A stretch of DNA of 64,000 nt, taken from assembly GCF_905147365.1 (NCBI RefSeq), contig NC_056417.1:14406501-14470500 (forward strand), written 5' to 3'. Below the pieces are notes generated by a model. The model was not told where the DNA came from, searched no databases, and saw only the letters and a program-made list of their open reading frames with translations. The first letter of the stretch is position 1. The number at the start of each line of letters is the position of its first letter. Source of the DNA: Aricia agestis. Its lineage: Eukaryota > Arthropoda > Insecta > Lepidoptera > Lycaenidae. Position numbers and translations under genes: made by a program. Positions 39,380 to 52,496 of this stretch are shown piece by piece.

Positions 39380-41090
39380 CTATAACAATAATGTTGTAAG
39401 GTCTCGTTTACTAATCATTAAATGGCTATTTTGCAACTTGAAATGTTCAGAAACCGAGCAAAGTATAAGAATAATCATTTAAACGTTGACGAGTATTCTA
39501 TGCATGGTTACAATTAAGGAAAACAAATGTTTAGCAGCTAGTAGATAACTTAATTATTCGTATTGTAATAATTACAAGGTATGTTCTGTTCTGTTGAAGA
39601 ACCATTATGAAAAAAGTAATAACGTAAGATATAATTATGTTAACTATGTATCAATATGCTAAAAAAACTGAACAGTATTTAATCCTTCGATCGTGGATTC
39701 TTGGAAATCAAATGTTATTCTATTGTGTCTCGCTCACCGGTGCAGTGAGCTTATGGGGCTTGATGGGTTAAATACATAATATAATATTATTAAAACGTAT
39801 ATTATATTAGATTATAAATAAGTTATAGGACGTAACTTTTGTAACAATGACTTTTTTACCGGCTCAGTATTATCGTGTTAATAGCAAAGTTATAAAAAAC
39901 TTATTTGCTCGACGTCATATTTTGACTTGGTGACTCGCTAAGAAAACGATTGCAATATACAATTTAGTGTAGTTATAATGGCATACAATGCCTTAGACTA
40001 GTCTTAGATTAATAAAATAGACTTATAGAGGAGTCTTAAGCATGAAGGTAAATAACAGACATGGCATGCTTAAGCAAAATCAGAAGCCCTATTTTGGTGT
40101 AGTTTGGGGCCATTATGACAATTGAGGCTGGTGTAAATGGCCTAAGCATAAACTGTATAAAGGTTGTCCTGCCGAACATACATTATAGCCTATCCTTACT
40201 TTTAAAATCTGTATCTTAAAAAAACAGTAACTAGCAATAAAATGGTATTACTAGCGCCATCTAGTTAAACTTTAAAAATAATTGTAACTAGAGGCGCTAA
40301 CTATTTTGTAATTCTGCATGCATACCAAACTTTAACTAGAAAAATAACTATTAATTCAGTTGTTTTTTTTACTCCAAATATTTTATTAATAAATAATAAC
40401 CTAGTAAAAGGTACTCTTTCTTATCTTTACACTTATACATAAGTAAGCATGTACGTATTATTTGGTTTAATGGACTTTTTGGAGAATGAAGCATATTTGA
40501 AATTTTTCTCATTGTCTCTTTTAAATATTAAATCTAAAATAAATAAACAAATATATCTAGTCCATCCATTCTATTAGATATGGCCTTGTATGTTATAAGC
40601 CTATTGTAATTACTAAAGTGTATTAAAGTGCCTAGATCAGTATTCCGTCCAGTATTATAAAATGTTCTAGCTGTAACCTAGACAATGTTTGCTCAGCACA
40701 AAATATATTTATACACTGTAGAATAATAATATGTATTTTGTACACAAATATATATTTGTAGCGTTTATAAATTTATCTCTACTATTATTCGTCCGTCCAG
40801 TATTAAAAAGTGAATTTAAAACGTATACTCAGAGGTTTGCACAAATAAAAGTTATTGTCTATTGTCTATAGCTCAATCGTAACATTATAAATGTTTGGTA
40901 AACTTGCTCAGAAGCAGTAAAAAATATTATAATTTTTTACAAAAAATTCTAAGGTGTTATTTTAATGTTAAGCATCGCAGACTAATTTTAAAGTATATTT
41001 ACAATTTACACAGGGACGATGTTGCACAATTTCAGCTTTACATGTTTGTATTTAAGTATTAAGAAATTATTTGCATTATTTAAATTGTAA
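39380..41090. other. foxj1 downstream region, no gene seen
   Basis: May include foxj1 3' UTR. No further coding frame or repeat could be supported. Confidence 0.5.
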
Positions 41091-41093
41091 AGC

Positions 41094-41149
41094 GGTATTA
41101 ATTTCATAACTTGTAATGCATGTGCATTACAAGTTATGAAATTAATACC
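41094..41149. repeat. Palindrome, 27-bp perfect arms
   Basis: GGTATTAATTTCATAACTTG plus seven bases is exactly complemented across a 2-nt spacer. Confidence 0.92.
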
Positions 41150-41172
41150 AGCACAGTATGTAGAAGTTACAG

Positions 41173-41214
41173 CTTATTTATATATACAAGAATTGCTCGT
41201 TTAAAGATATAAGA
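41173..41214. repeat. Helitron-like 5' terminal fragment
   Basis: TATATATACAAGAATTGCTC through TTTAAAGATATAAG repeats the terminal word seen at 7690 and 32640. Confidence 0.6.
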
Positions 41215-41686
41215 TAATTAATAACTGTCGATCCTATGGTTCGCCGTTCGATACTGTTTCATAAGAAAAAAAAATTAGCAGTGTCTAAAATTATAATATT
41301 ATTTTACAGTTATTTTCTTTTACTTAACGATGGTTTACTTATTAAATTATATTATATTATAGCCTATAGCCAGCTTAGCAATCAATGCTGATCTAACATT
41401 TCTCATTTTTTACTTCACCTACATGGCTACCTGAGGCAGCACTTTTAATGTAAGTGCTTGTCCAAAGTAGTAATAATTTATTTGGTAATAAGCGATTTTA
41501 AAACTTAATTAGTTGAGGGTAAGTAGATTTTATTAATTCTAGTCATAAACTTTGTCTTTTTAATTATCTAGTGCTTATATTGAGAATCTTTAGTGCTTAA
41601 AACATAATATATGATTTTATAGTCCGAGGTATCAGTGTAATTCCATGTTTTAACTAAGCATTTTCATGTATTTGTTGATTTTAGCA

Positions 41687-41749
41687 AAATAAGCGATATA
41701 TTATAGCGAATGTAATTTTATTACATTCGCTATAATATATCGCTTATTT
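41687..41749. repeat. Palindrome, 30-bp perfect arms, 3-nt spacer
   Basis: AAATAAGCGATATATTATAG plus ten bases is followed by TTT and the exact complement. Confidence 0.92.
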
Positions 41750-42209
41750 CACATTCATATCTAAAACTTTTTCTCATATCATTTTTAGGCTGGAAAAATA
41801 ATAATTAATTGTGAAAGTCATAGTTCTTGAGCTAGTTATAAAAAGGTATGTATATGAGATAATATGAGTTTCTTCCTAATAAAACGTCTGGCAAAAAGCC
41901 CCAAAGCAAATTCATGGCATGAGTGCAATTTCAATACCAAAGAAAAGATAAGAAATAAGTTTAAAAGAGTTGTGCTTCTGGCTCACCCCTAGATGGCAGC
42001 ACTAAACGGATTTGGTATTATTTTGATAATAATCAATATAGTTAATTACTTGCCGAATACACTAAGTATAAAATATTTCAATCATAAATCATAATACTAT
42101 CTAGATTCTTGTGGATAATAGAGTGGATCTTTATTCCAAAGTCGTAACGATAACTCTTTAAATTTAATGCTGTTTTTAGTAATTATTGGCTTTTCAAGTA
42201 GTAACTATA

Positions 42210-42778
42210 GAGGGTGTGACAAAACTAAGGGTGGGTTGCACCAGAGGCATGGTTTAAGTTATGGTCAAAGTTATAACTAACTTTAACTTTAACCTTAGCT
42301 TCGATAACAGAATTTGACAGATGACAGCTGGTCCGGCAAGGCTTGAAATGAACATGGGCAGGGGCGCTGCTGGTAAAGGAGAACTGTCAAAAATGGCGTT
42401 TTTGTATGATGACAGCGTTAGTTCCTTTTTTCGCTACGTTCATTCAAAGCCTTGTCGAGCTCAAGGTTATGGTTAAATATGGCGTCCATTTTTTACTCCA
42501 AAGATTTGACATTTTGCATTGTAGTTAAAGTAAGTTAGTGCAACCCAACCCAACCTAAGTGTTGTGTCCCTTATATACAGTTCACTGTAAAAGTGAAGCA
42601 CTGAAAGAGCAATATTTTTTTGGGATTTGTATGGGCAAGCGCCCCAGAGCATCATGAATTTTCCCATCCAAAAGTAAAAAAAAAGTTACTCTTATCATGC
42701 TTATACTTTCACAGTAACCTGCTTATAGGGGACTTATACACTTCCTGAAGGATTATCACTTAGTTTTGTTACACTCTG
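42210..42778. mobile_element. TA-flanked MITE split by a second MITE
   Basis: The ends GAGGGTGTGACAAAACTAAG and TTAGTTTTGTTACACTCTG, flanked by TA, belong to the 33829-34067 family. A different MITE was inserted near the left end. Confidence 0.8.
42230..42555. mobile_element. Nested MITE with GGTGGGTTGCACC ends
   Basis: An inverted copy of the element at 21364-21717, sharing AACTTTAACTTTAACCTTAG and the GTTAGTTCCTTTTTT region. CTAAG occurs on both sides and may be its target duplication. Confidence 0.75.
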
Positions 42779-43413
42779 TATGTTTGATTAATCTCTGCTT
42801 TTTTTGAGTTTAAAGAAACACTTTATATTTCTTCAAAACTAGGATTACAAGTGAGCTCTGGAATTAGTATAATTTTTGTAATTAAATGTTTAGCATCTAG
42901 TATCTTAAAATACTATCTTAAAACATTATTGTAAAATAATGAATACAAACATAGTTGTAGATTTTGTGTTGTGTTTTGGGAGGTTGATTAGAAACCTTGA
43001 CTCAAATTATGTAGAACATAACATTTGTAGAAGTGACCTTAAATAAATTAATAATAAAGTTTAAATATGTGTTTTATTTAATTCAATCTTATATTTTAAG
43101 GTATCTTTAGCTGTATTATTACAGATTTCAATATTAAACAATAGGCCACAGATTAAGAACAGGTCTAGGTATGTGACACCAAAAATATAATCTACTTGTT
43201 TTAGAAAATGCCTTTTTATTAAAAGACTTAATAAAAACTAGATTAAGTTCTATGCTTTGTTTTACATTTAAGATTTAATCTAAATAGGAACTTTGACAAA
43301 TTATATAACAGATTTATGCAATAAATAACACTTACCTATTATTAAATTTCCTTTTTCTTATTATTAATTGGAATGGCACAATATTATCCATTTATATCAA
43401 GACCATCATGACT

Positions 43414-45564
43414 TCATGATGGCCAACATTTATCTATTTCTTGCGGAAAGGGATTTGCGTTACAATACAAGTTATCAGACTTCCTTTTTATAGCATCTTC
43501 GAAGAATAGGTTTGCCATCAATGCTATAGCAGCATTTATATTGGCACTCGGTAATGTTGGCAGTACTGAGGCATCAACTACGTATAAGTTATCAACACCA
43601 AACACTTTAAACGATGTATCTACAACAGCATGTTTAGAATCTGAGCTCATGGAACATGTACCAACTGAATGGTAGCTAGTTAGTGTCAAATGTCGTATAT
43701 AACATTCCAAGTATTCATCGGAATAAAACTTGTAATGCTCGCAGCCAGGGAACGGTAGAGTATTTAGTTTAGCGCCTAGATCTTTCATTGATTTAGTTTC
43801 TACAAACTTTTTCACTAATTTTAATCCTTCTATTAATGTTCTAACATCATCTGTCTCAGCTAAATAGTTTGGATCGATCAATGGTGGTACTTTTGGATCT
43901 TTGCTCTGTATTTTCACTTCACCTTTGCTTTTCGGATGCAGTAGTAATGGTAATATTGTTGCTGCATACTTATTGTATAGTCTACTGTAATAATTATGCC
44001 ATGTCCTATCATTTATTCTCAATGACTTTCTTAAGTGGCTATCCCGATCTGCAGATATGCCAACAGGTAGCACCATGAATTGTATATCAGGTGTAGAAGT
44101 ATTTTTAGTGGATAAAAATCCTATTAGTTCACATCCAGGCGTCGTCATGGGACCATTGCCATGGGCAAAGTAATTATAGACACTCATAGGATGCATAATT
44201 TCCCACATCCCAACTAACTGTTGAGTATCAAACAGTATAAGATCTAATCCAGTCCCAACATGATCCTGCAGATTTCTGCCAACTGGAAGATCCATTATCA
44301 CAGGTATCCCGAGGGACTTCAACAACTCCGCAGGACCTATTCCAGACAATTGTAGAATTTTGGCAGAATTAAATGTCCCTGCAGATACTATGATTCCTTT
44401 TGCAGCATACACTTTTTTACCACTGATTTGAACACCAAAGCATTTATTATTCCTTATTAAAAGCTTTTCTACAAGTACATTTGTTCTAATGTGATGTGCT
44501 GACACTTTTTGTGCTGGTGTCCACCTTTTTCCTCTTTTCTGAGTGTACTTAGGTCTCATAAAACCTACATTAAAGTCATTTATTTCATCATATCCTAATT
44601 CTTTGGCAGCTTTTAATACTGATTCACTAAATTTACTTTGGTATTGGATGTCACTTAATTGGAACATTTTTTCAGTTTGTGCAAAGTGGTATTCTAAGTC
44701 CTTAATAGTATATTTTCCATGGAACCAGTCTGCATAATGTGACAAATTGCTTCTTGCGTGAATCATGTTATTGAGTTTTGCTGACCCTCCAAATATCTTG
44801 CCTTGAGTTTGTTTACACTTCTGAAAATATATTTTTTAAATTGGGGTACAGCATTGGACAGAGAAGTTTCATAGGTAAAATTGTTAATAGTTGCTATATA
44901 AATGAGAAAAGCATCAAAACCTTACCATTTCACCTCCTATCCATTTTATACTACATAATTTTTTTACTAAAATAAAAAAAAAAAAAAAAGCGGCCAAGTG
45001 CGAGTTGGCTCGCTCATGAAGGGTTCCGCAGCAGTAATAAGGTTTATTTTAATGAAATTAAAAGGTTTTTGATTTATTTTTATATTTCAGTTGATTTAAT
45101 GAAAATTAATTTAAGGTTTACCATTTATGACGTATAAAAAAAAACTACTTGCTAGATCTCGTTCAAACCAATTTTCGTTGGTAGTTTTTATAGTAATGTA
45201 CATCATATAATATTTTCAGACTTATCATGCCCCTACTTTAGAAGTTAGAGGGGGGGGGACGACGACGACACATTTTACCACTTTGGAAGAGTCTCTCTTG
45301 CAAACTATTCAGGTTAGAAAAAAATGACATGAGAAACCTCAATATGATTTTTATAGACCTATCCATAAATACCCCACACGTATAGGTTAGATGAAAAAAA
45401 GTTTTTTTTGTTTCAATTGTACCTATGGGGACCCCTAAAATTTTTAATAATTTTTCCATTTTTGTATCAAAATCTTAATGCGGTTTACAGACTACATCTA
45501 CTTACCAATTTTCAATAGTAAGTATAGCTCTTATAGTTTCGGAGGAAAGTGGCTGTGACATCCG

Positions 45565-45595
<31 letters not shown>

Positions 45596-46157
45596 ATGAC
45601 GAATCTATAAGGGTTCCGATTTTTGCCATTTGGCTACGGAACCCTAAAAATACCTTTCTTTCCATTGCATAACAAGCATGCGCCTGGGAGACAGTCTCAT
45701 ATCCCCAATCATACACTGACACATGTAGAAGTGGCGCAAAAGCTGGTACATCATGGAAGTTGTGGCTTCCTCCTCCAGCTTCTAGTACAATAAATGAGTA
45801 ATTTGTTTCTACAGCAAGTCTGTGAGCTATTAGCGAACCTGCCGTGCCGGATCCAACTGAAAATAAGGAATAAAATACAATGAATGATCAAAATCAGTGA
45901 AAAAGTTTTGGTTATTTTTGTTAATATCTGTATGAGACATACGAAACAAATCACTTACCAATGATGTAATCATATTCATATTTTAGTTCCTGTGTCAGTG
46001 ATTTCGCTGCAAAGTCTGCGTAGTAGTATAAATAAGTAAAAATCGAAAATGATTGTATGCAAAAACTGAAGACCAAAAATTCGAAACAGTGCACAGGAGA
46101 CATATTGAGGAGTTTAAGGACTATGTATTGCTGTTCATGGTTTGAGGTTATTAGCAT
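43414..46157 (-). CDS. GMC-family FAD oxidoreductase (glucose dehydrogenase-like)
   Basis: Minus-strand exons 46157-45959, 45856-45654 and 44820-43414 give 1809 nt, or 602 aa, with consistent phases (1, then 0). The N-terminus has a hydrophobic stretch (CFEFLVFSFCIQSFSIFTYL), probably a signal or anchor. The Rossmann motif is split by intron 1: DYIIVGSGTAGSLIAHRL, with the ribose-binding Glu in VLEAGG. GMC signature 1 is QGKIFGGSAKLNNMIHARSN and signature 2 is SAGTFNSAKILQLSGIGP. The C-terminal active site has the catalytic His in SYHSVGTCSM and the FAD contact ASVLPTLPSANINAAIALM. The family oxidises alcohols or sugars; insect members act in cuticle, immunity and ecdysteroid metabolism, and the substrate cannot be read from sequence. 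Intron 2 holds a dispersed repeat ending at the donor of exon 2. Confidence 0.92.
44985..45651. repeat. Dispersed repeat inside GMC intron 2
   Basis: It begins with poly-A then GCGGCCAAGTGCGAGTTGGC and ends TTTGGCTACGGAACCCTAAA, with a (GACA)n tract at about 45570-45595. From recall, this is a common lepidopteran interspersed sequence of unknown class. No ORF. Confidence 0.65.
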
Positions 46158-46972
46158 TGAAATAATAATAAAAAGGTTTTTACTAGTTGTTTTTTAATTT
46201 GTTGGTTATGTTTACAATTTACATTTATTGCTGGGAATGTCATTTGTCAAAATATGTCAACTGTCAATGTAAAAAAATCATCATTGACTTTTATAGAGTG
46301 GACTCGGCATAATGGTCTCTACCAAATCAAAATACTGTGGCCGGTCCGCCATTTTATGTTCCGGTTCTCCGAGGTACATAAACTGGCAAAGTGTCGTATT
46401 TTAGGGATGTCGAAATTGAAAGAAAATATTGATATATCGATACATCGATATTTGAAAAAATATCAATATCGGTCTCGATATATCGCGTAAAAAATATCGA
46501 TATATTGGTCAAACATTTCGACCAGTTTGCTTTTTTTTAAAATGAATTTATAGTCCGTCAAAAAAGTGAAAAAATTAAAAATAAATTGTCCAAGGATCGG
46601 TATGTTTATATTTTTACTAAAATTTTTGTTATTTTACCGATAGCTTGACTTCGTATGTGCTAATTTAGTTAATAATTAGACAATAAATAAGATTTGTGAT
46701 AGAATAGAATATAACATGGCTTGATTTAAATACTTAAAACAAAATAAATTAAATATTTAAGGGAGCCCCAAAATAAACGTAATTTTTTTGCTATTTTTTG
46801 CTTGATATCAATAATGGCAAAAGGTAGGCACTTAAAATGTTCACAAAATACTCAGTTGCATACATACTTTAATAATTAATAATAATAATTGATGGTAAAA
46901 TTAAAATAAACTGTAAACCCTTCGTGCGCGAGTATTTGTCCGATTTTTTGGTAATTTTTGCCCGATATTTTT

Positions 46973-47289
46973 GACGTGGGAGAGCCATGCTTCGGCACGA
47001 ATGGGCCGGCTCGACCGGAGAGATACCACGTCCTCACAGAAAACGGGCGTGAAACAGCGCTTCCGCTGTGTTTCGCCGAGTAAGTGAGTTTACCGGAGGC
47101 CCAATTCCCTACCCTTTTCCTTTCCCTACCCTCCCCTATTTCCTCCCGTACCCTCCCCTATTACCTCTTAGAAGGCCGGCAACGCACCTGCAGCTCTTCT
47201 GATGCTGCGAGTGTCCATGGGCGACGGAAGTTGCTTTCCATCAGGTGACCCATTTGCTCGTTTGCCCCCCTTATTTCATAAAAAAAAAT
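46973..47289 (+). mobile_element. Metulj-like SINE
   Basis: Same conserved blocks as at 24131-24428, poly-A end at 47281-47289. It lies inside copy B. Confidence 0.75.
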
Positions 47290-47387
47290 ATATCAATAAT
47301 GGCAACTTAAATAATAATTAATAAACTTAAAATAAATTAAATAGTTTTATTAAAATTAAGGAGGCTCCTATATAAAAAAATACTATA

Positions 47388-47439
47388 TTTGCCTATTTTG
47401 TCTCTATGTACTATAATACATAGAGACAAAATAGGCAAA
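47388..47439. repeat. Palindrome, 23-bp perfect arms
   Basis: TTTGCCTATTTTGTCTCTAT plus three bases is exactly complemented across CTATAA. It abuts the 3' part of copy B. Confidence 0.9.
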
Positions 47440-47879
47440 AATATCCTCGACAAATATCAACCGAGTGTCCCATCACTATAGACCGCCATGTTTAGTTCTT
47501 GGCAATATGGCGCCGGCCACTCTTTTTTGTAGTTATATCACTTCCATCTGTTTCCTTATTCATTGAAAATCATAGACTTTTTTTTTAATTCGTCCCGGTC
47601 GGGACAGGCAAAAGGAGCGTTGCCCATACAGCCAAAAATCATAGACAATATTATTGTGATACATTTTTTTAAATGGGTGATATATTTTGAAACCGACTTA
47701 AAAAAGGAGGTTATGCAAACCATTTCTAAGCTTAGCTCACACGTAGATTTCACTAAACTAAGTAAATTAACTAAATTATTAACCATTCAAAAGGGAAAAA
47801 TACAACACACAATTTGAGCAATATATTAAATAAAACTCTATTAAAATATATATCATTCCTTACTTAATTTACCTTAAAG

Positions 47880-50124
47880 TTAAATATTAAGGATTTGTGG
47901 ATCTAATTTTAGTCTGTCAATGGTATCTTGAGGCATACAGTATGTGGGATTAACCTTTTTAATACTGGGATTACCAAGTAATGAAAGACCAGCCAATCCG
48001 AATAAGGTATGGAATGGATCAGTTATGTCGCCAGGTCTATCACTGAAACCGCCTGTTTCAGAGTCTTGACATGCCAGTATAAATTCTTCTAGATTCTTCT
48101 TATCAACCCAGTGTATTCTATTTAACATAGACAGAGAAGACATAACCCACCTGAAACGAAGAACACCTTTTTACTTTTATCAAAGCTCCTGTTAAAGCCA
48201 CTTAATATTAAAATGCTAAATAGAACGAAAAACTAGATAATCGAAAATATTGTGTAAATAAAAATTTCCTGCAAAGTAACAAACACAATGTTGCTTTGTT
48301 GTAATTTTCTTTTATCATGTAAGTGACCCCTACAGTACAAGTCTTAGCAAGAAAAGGATTTTAAACCTATATCTAACTAGAACTGAAGCATCCTTAATTA
48401 AAAATAGAAATTGTAAGCATTTGTTCTTAAATAAAATCAACAATAAACTATAATAACTTACCAAGAATAACATAGGTCAGGGAGTTTCTCTGGTCTGCCA
48501 TTTAGTCCACCACTGGGCAGCTGCCGCTCACACAACCACCATGCCAACTCATCAGCTTTTAGTGCATCCATTCTCTTACATATTGATAATGTTCCCACAC
48601 AGCAGTAAATGAGACCTAGAAAAAGTTTACCAAAAATAAATGTATAAATTGTCTATGGGCAGCGCTTGCAGCAAATAGCAATAAAACTTTAATTTCTTTT
48701 TAAAATCCAGATTTACAGCTCACAACATTTAAGCAGTTGGAATATTGATATAATATAATATTATTGTATTATTTTATTATTTACCAGCATGGCTTTCCGA
48801 ACCAGGCTTTGATCCAAAACCTCCGTCAAAGTTCATACAACTCAGGACAAACTCTATAGCTTTGTTCACATTGATGGCGTCCATACGGTGGAGCAGTGAC
48901 AAACACATCACAGCACAAAACGAAAACCTTGTGTCCACCTCACCCCATTTGTCACCTAAAAAGTAAGTAACAAAACATGGATAATATTTGTAGAAACTCT
49001 GAGATAAAAGACCTAATGGCTTACATCTCAATATTTACCCAAAAAAATTAAGGCCTTTGCATTTACTGCAGATGTTGTCTGTGAATGATGTCACAGAACT
49101 TAACTTTACTGTTGTAATGAAAGTAAAAAAAAAAAGGTTAATGGTTTCATTCTGCTTACCATAAAAACTACCATCCTCTTGTTGCAGGGATGCCACAAAT
49201 CTGACCACACCCTCAACATCAATAGCATCTAACCTGTCATACATAGCCAACACCTGAAAATAGAAACAGTTTTACTTTAGCAAATATAACAGTACAAGAA
49301 ATCTGCTCATAGTACTAGCACTGATTGCAGGTTGAAGCAATTAAAAAAAAATCTTTAGTAAACATACTGAAAGGTATTATAGTATACATGCATGATGCAA
49401 CTCACTACGGCCATTCTTTGACTTTAAACTGGATAAGTTATGACTACTTTCAACAGCACAATCATTTGATATTTTGGTTCACACTACATTATTGTATACA
49501 ATTTGATAACTTGTTTGTTTTGAACTATACTTCTTATAGCTCAAAAAATATAACACATGAATATTCACCTGTATTGCACTTAAAGTATAAAGCATGTGAG
49601 GATCGTGGCCGTTACTAGCTGATATTCCTCCCGTTTCACTGTCTTGGCATGATGTAATAAAGTTTATTATGTCTTCTTTAGGCATTCTGTAAACATTGTA
49701 AGAATGTTATTAACCCGTCGATCGTCGAACGAGACAATAGAATTTCTGCTGTCTCGGTCACCGGTGACCGTATGGGGCTTGTTGAATTAAAACCTTAAAT
49801 ATAGGGCAGATGCTACGTAGCAGTATATACTGTATTCTTAAATATAAAGCATAAAAAGTGATAAGAAAAATAATTATTATTGAATCATGGTGTACCATTA
49901 ACACACAGTACATAACAGTTACAAAAGTACCTTGATGATTGGTTCATAAGTTCCATAGCAGTAAGAGTCCAGTATATTCCAGACATTCGAAGATATTCCG
50001 TCATGCAGTATTCATAATCGTCTTTGTTTAGTCCATAACTTGCTAAATAATCAGAGTGTTTTTGTAGAAGAAGACTTTTTGGTCGGTCGTCAGATAGCAC
50101 TACGTCTTTAGTTTTAAACGACAT
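47880..50124 (-). CDS. RABGGTB: Rab geranylgeranyltransferase beta subunit
   Basis: Minus-strand exons 50124-49931, 49686-49569, 49253-49160, 48955-48785, 48615-48462 and 48150-47880 total 1002 nt, or 333 aa (human 331). All junctions are GT/AG with matching phases. The enzyme attaches geranylgeranyl groups to C-terminal cysteines of Rab GTPases, working with an alpha subunit and Rab escort protein in the cytosol. The protein is an alpha-alpha barrel of prenyltransferase repeats: YCMTEYLRMSGIYW, CQDSETGGISASNGHDPHML, CMNFDGGFGSKPGSESHAG, LPSGGLNGRPEKLPD. Zinc ligands are present: Asp and Cys in DLCYSWW (the codon of the first W is split by intron 5) and His in DPFHTLFG. It is in tandem with the GMC gene, 1.7 kb upstream of it. 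Confidence 0.96.
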
Positions 50125-50269
50125 TTTTACACTTGTTAATCGTGTATTTATAATATTCTCAAATTTGTTTCACCTTTCAGTGCATTAAATACTCTAAAAA
50201 ACCACAGTAAAACAGTTCCGTTTATAAAATATTTTTGCAACTAATTAATAACTTCATCCTCTCCTTCGT

Positions 50270-50412
50270 TTTTTGACAGCACTGTGAAACATGACAATTG
50301 ACAAATGACAGCTGACATTGACTTTTTAATTTTTTTTTCTTCTTATATTATGGCACTTCGGCTATAACCATGGCCAGTGTCGAGTATAATATTATGGCGG
50401 GAAAACAATAAT
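50270..50412. promoter_or_regulatory. RABGGTB upstream region with TGACA words and a repeat
   Basis: TTTTGACAGCACTG, CATGACAATTGACAAATGAC and AGCTGACATTGAC cluster 150-200 bp before the start codon. They are followed by the inverted partner of the 1853-1950 repeat, including GGCACTTCGGCTATAACCAT. Promoter role inferred from position only. Confidence 0.4.
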
Positions 50413-50962
50413 CTTTAATACCAATGATGAAATACTCAAACCAGATATGTTACTACCGCGCGCGTTGTGAAGCTTCAAATACGGCCCAATTGGGCCGTCT
50501 GTTGTTTAGTCTGCACCGAGCGCAGTCACGAACGTGCCACGTCTTGTCTTACCTAAATAAATTGAAAATGACGTCGTGCGTCACGTGCGTGTTTCGAAAA
50601 TGTACTAATTATGACTCAAAAGTAAACAAAACACATGGAATCTCTTTTTTTTTTAATTACTTATGGATATTATTAGAAGTTTATTAAACTTTTGCTGAGT
50701 TAGAAAAATGTAGCATTTCTTTATATGTATAGAAATAGTAATTGAAAATAATAACTAAGTATAGCACTCATTATATTTCATTTAAATATTGGAGATTGGC
50801 CAAAATTCTCCCGACATAATTATGTATATGGAGATTGAGCACCACGACATGGAGATAGTTCCCTAAAATAACGTGCCAGTTTAGTGCTTGTTTGTCCAAA
50901 ATACCACCATGATCGCTATACAGTATGTTTAATTTATTATAAAATTATTAAAAAATGTATAT

Positions 50963-51478
50963 GACCGTCTATGTATATTATGTGTGTAGGTATGTATATT
51001 ATTATGTTGTTTGTTTGTCCGCAATTATCTCTCGTTTGGCTGAACCGATTCTGATGCGGTTTTCAGAACAATATTTGTCACGTTTAGGGTCAATTATTAA
51101 CGAAGAATCGAAGCGCATCGAAGCGAATTACCAAAACTGAACATAGCATTTTCAACCTTAACTCCAGAGCATAATGCACACATTACTTCTGCGAGGCAAA
51201 TCAGCGTTGGTCGGGCGCATTCGCGCGAATGCGCGCACGAATTCGCGCTAATGCGCGCGCCTTTTTTTAATTCTCAGAAGTAATGTGTGCGTTTTGAGTT
51301 AAGTTTAACACTTTTGAGTTAAGGTTGATTTTGCTATGTTCAGTTTTGGTAATTCGCTTCGATTCAGCGCTAGTTTAAATTGGCCCTAAATGTGACCGCA
51401 TCAGAGTCGGTTCAGCCAAACGAGCGATAATTGCGGACAAACATACATCATACATACATACACACATACATAGAGGTC
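50963..51478. mobile_element. Foldback element with a CG-rich centre
   Basis: The outer arms (CCGCAATTATCTCTCG..CTGATGCGGT and complement), middle arms (GAAGCGAATTACCAAAACTG and complement) and inner arms (GCACACATTACTTCTG and complement) close on a core of alternating GCGC/AATGCGCGC words near 51210-51260. No ORF. Confidence 0.8.
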
Positions 51479-51479
51479 A

Positions 51480-52490
51480 ACCTGAGAACCCACTTTTTTA
51501 TGTCGGTTTAAAGTAGTAAGAACGGATCATGGCTTAGCTGATGTCACAAGGTTTTTTTCACAGTTTATTTATTAAGTACTTTCTAATAATCACCCTGTAT
51601 TTACCCTCAAGTACTTCGAATACTAAAACAAAATTGAAACAAAATAATATATCAAGAAAATGGCAATGTACCTATCCAAATCAACTTCGCTCAATTTAAA
51701 ATCCATTTTTTTCGTTGTTACAGACATTTTGAAGCTTAAAAAGTATTAATTTTTTAAAGTTTGTCGTAGTAATAGCAAATAATAAGTTATAAGCAAACAA
51801 AATGGCGTCGCGTGACGTGCGCGTGACCTTCGAAATGCTTGACCGTGATTGGTCGGTCGATGGATATTGGACTAACAAGACCGGAGATGGATATTTGGAT
51901 GAGTTCATTTGAGCAAAATATGGAGTTAGACTACTCAAGCACTTAAAACAGTTTTTATATGGGAGATTGGATATTTTATTTTTGCCAAAAAAGCAAGTTA
52001 CATGCAAGCAAAATAAAAATATTTATATTGTAAAGTGCGTAATCAGGGTTACTATTAGTTTTAAATAAAAAGTATATTTTGGTAAAATTGATTGATTGGC
52101 CATTCAAGCACTAGGGCGGCGACATGTCTTGATTGCAATAAATACCTCGATTATTTACATTTTTAATTATTTTTTCGAACAATCTGGAAAAAATCGAATT
52201 TTCGTCATAGCCCAGGCGAAGAAAGAGACAGCGATACGATTCGACGTTTAAAAATAGAACTGTCTCTTTTATGTAAATGGTTTTTCGTATCTTTCGTTTC
52301 ACTTATGTGTCAAATTTGTCAATGTCTGCAATTTTGAATTTGAAAATTGTTCGGAAGAGATTTAAGCCGGAAAATAGTATGGACGTAACATATCTGTATA
52401 AGTAGAATATCATTGATTAATACAATTTTTTCTATATTATCGTCAGGTCAGTCAGGTCTAAAGTCTAGTCAAAGTCAAGTGTAAAGTCAA
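51480..52490. other. Intergenic, no gene seen
   Basis: No credible coding frame. TGTCAAATTTGTCAATGTC at about 52308-52326 resembles the words near the gene starts. Confidence 0.5.
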
Positions 52491-52496
52491 TACAGT

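Larger units (their letters stand above)
46262..47570 (+). repeat. Promoter-proximal dispersed repeat, copy B (interrupted)
   Basis: 46262-46735 and 47440-47570 match copy A (1965-2700). The middle is replaced by AT-rich DNA and a Metulj-like SINE. Its left end is about 105 bp upstream of the minus-strand GMC start codon. Confidence 0.75.
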
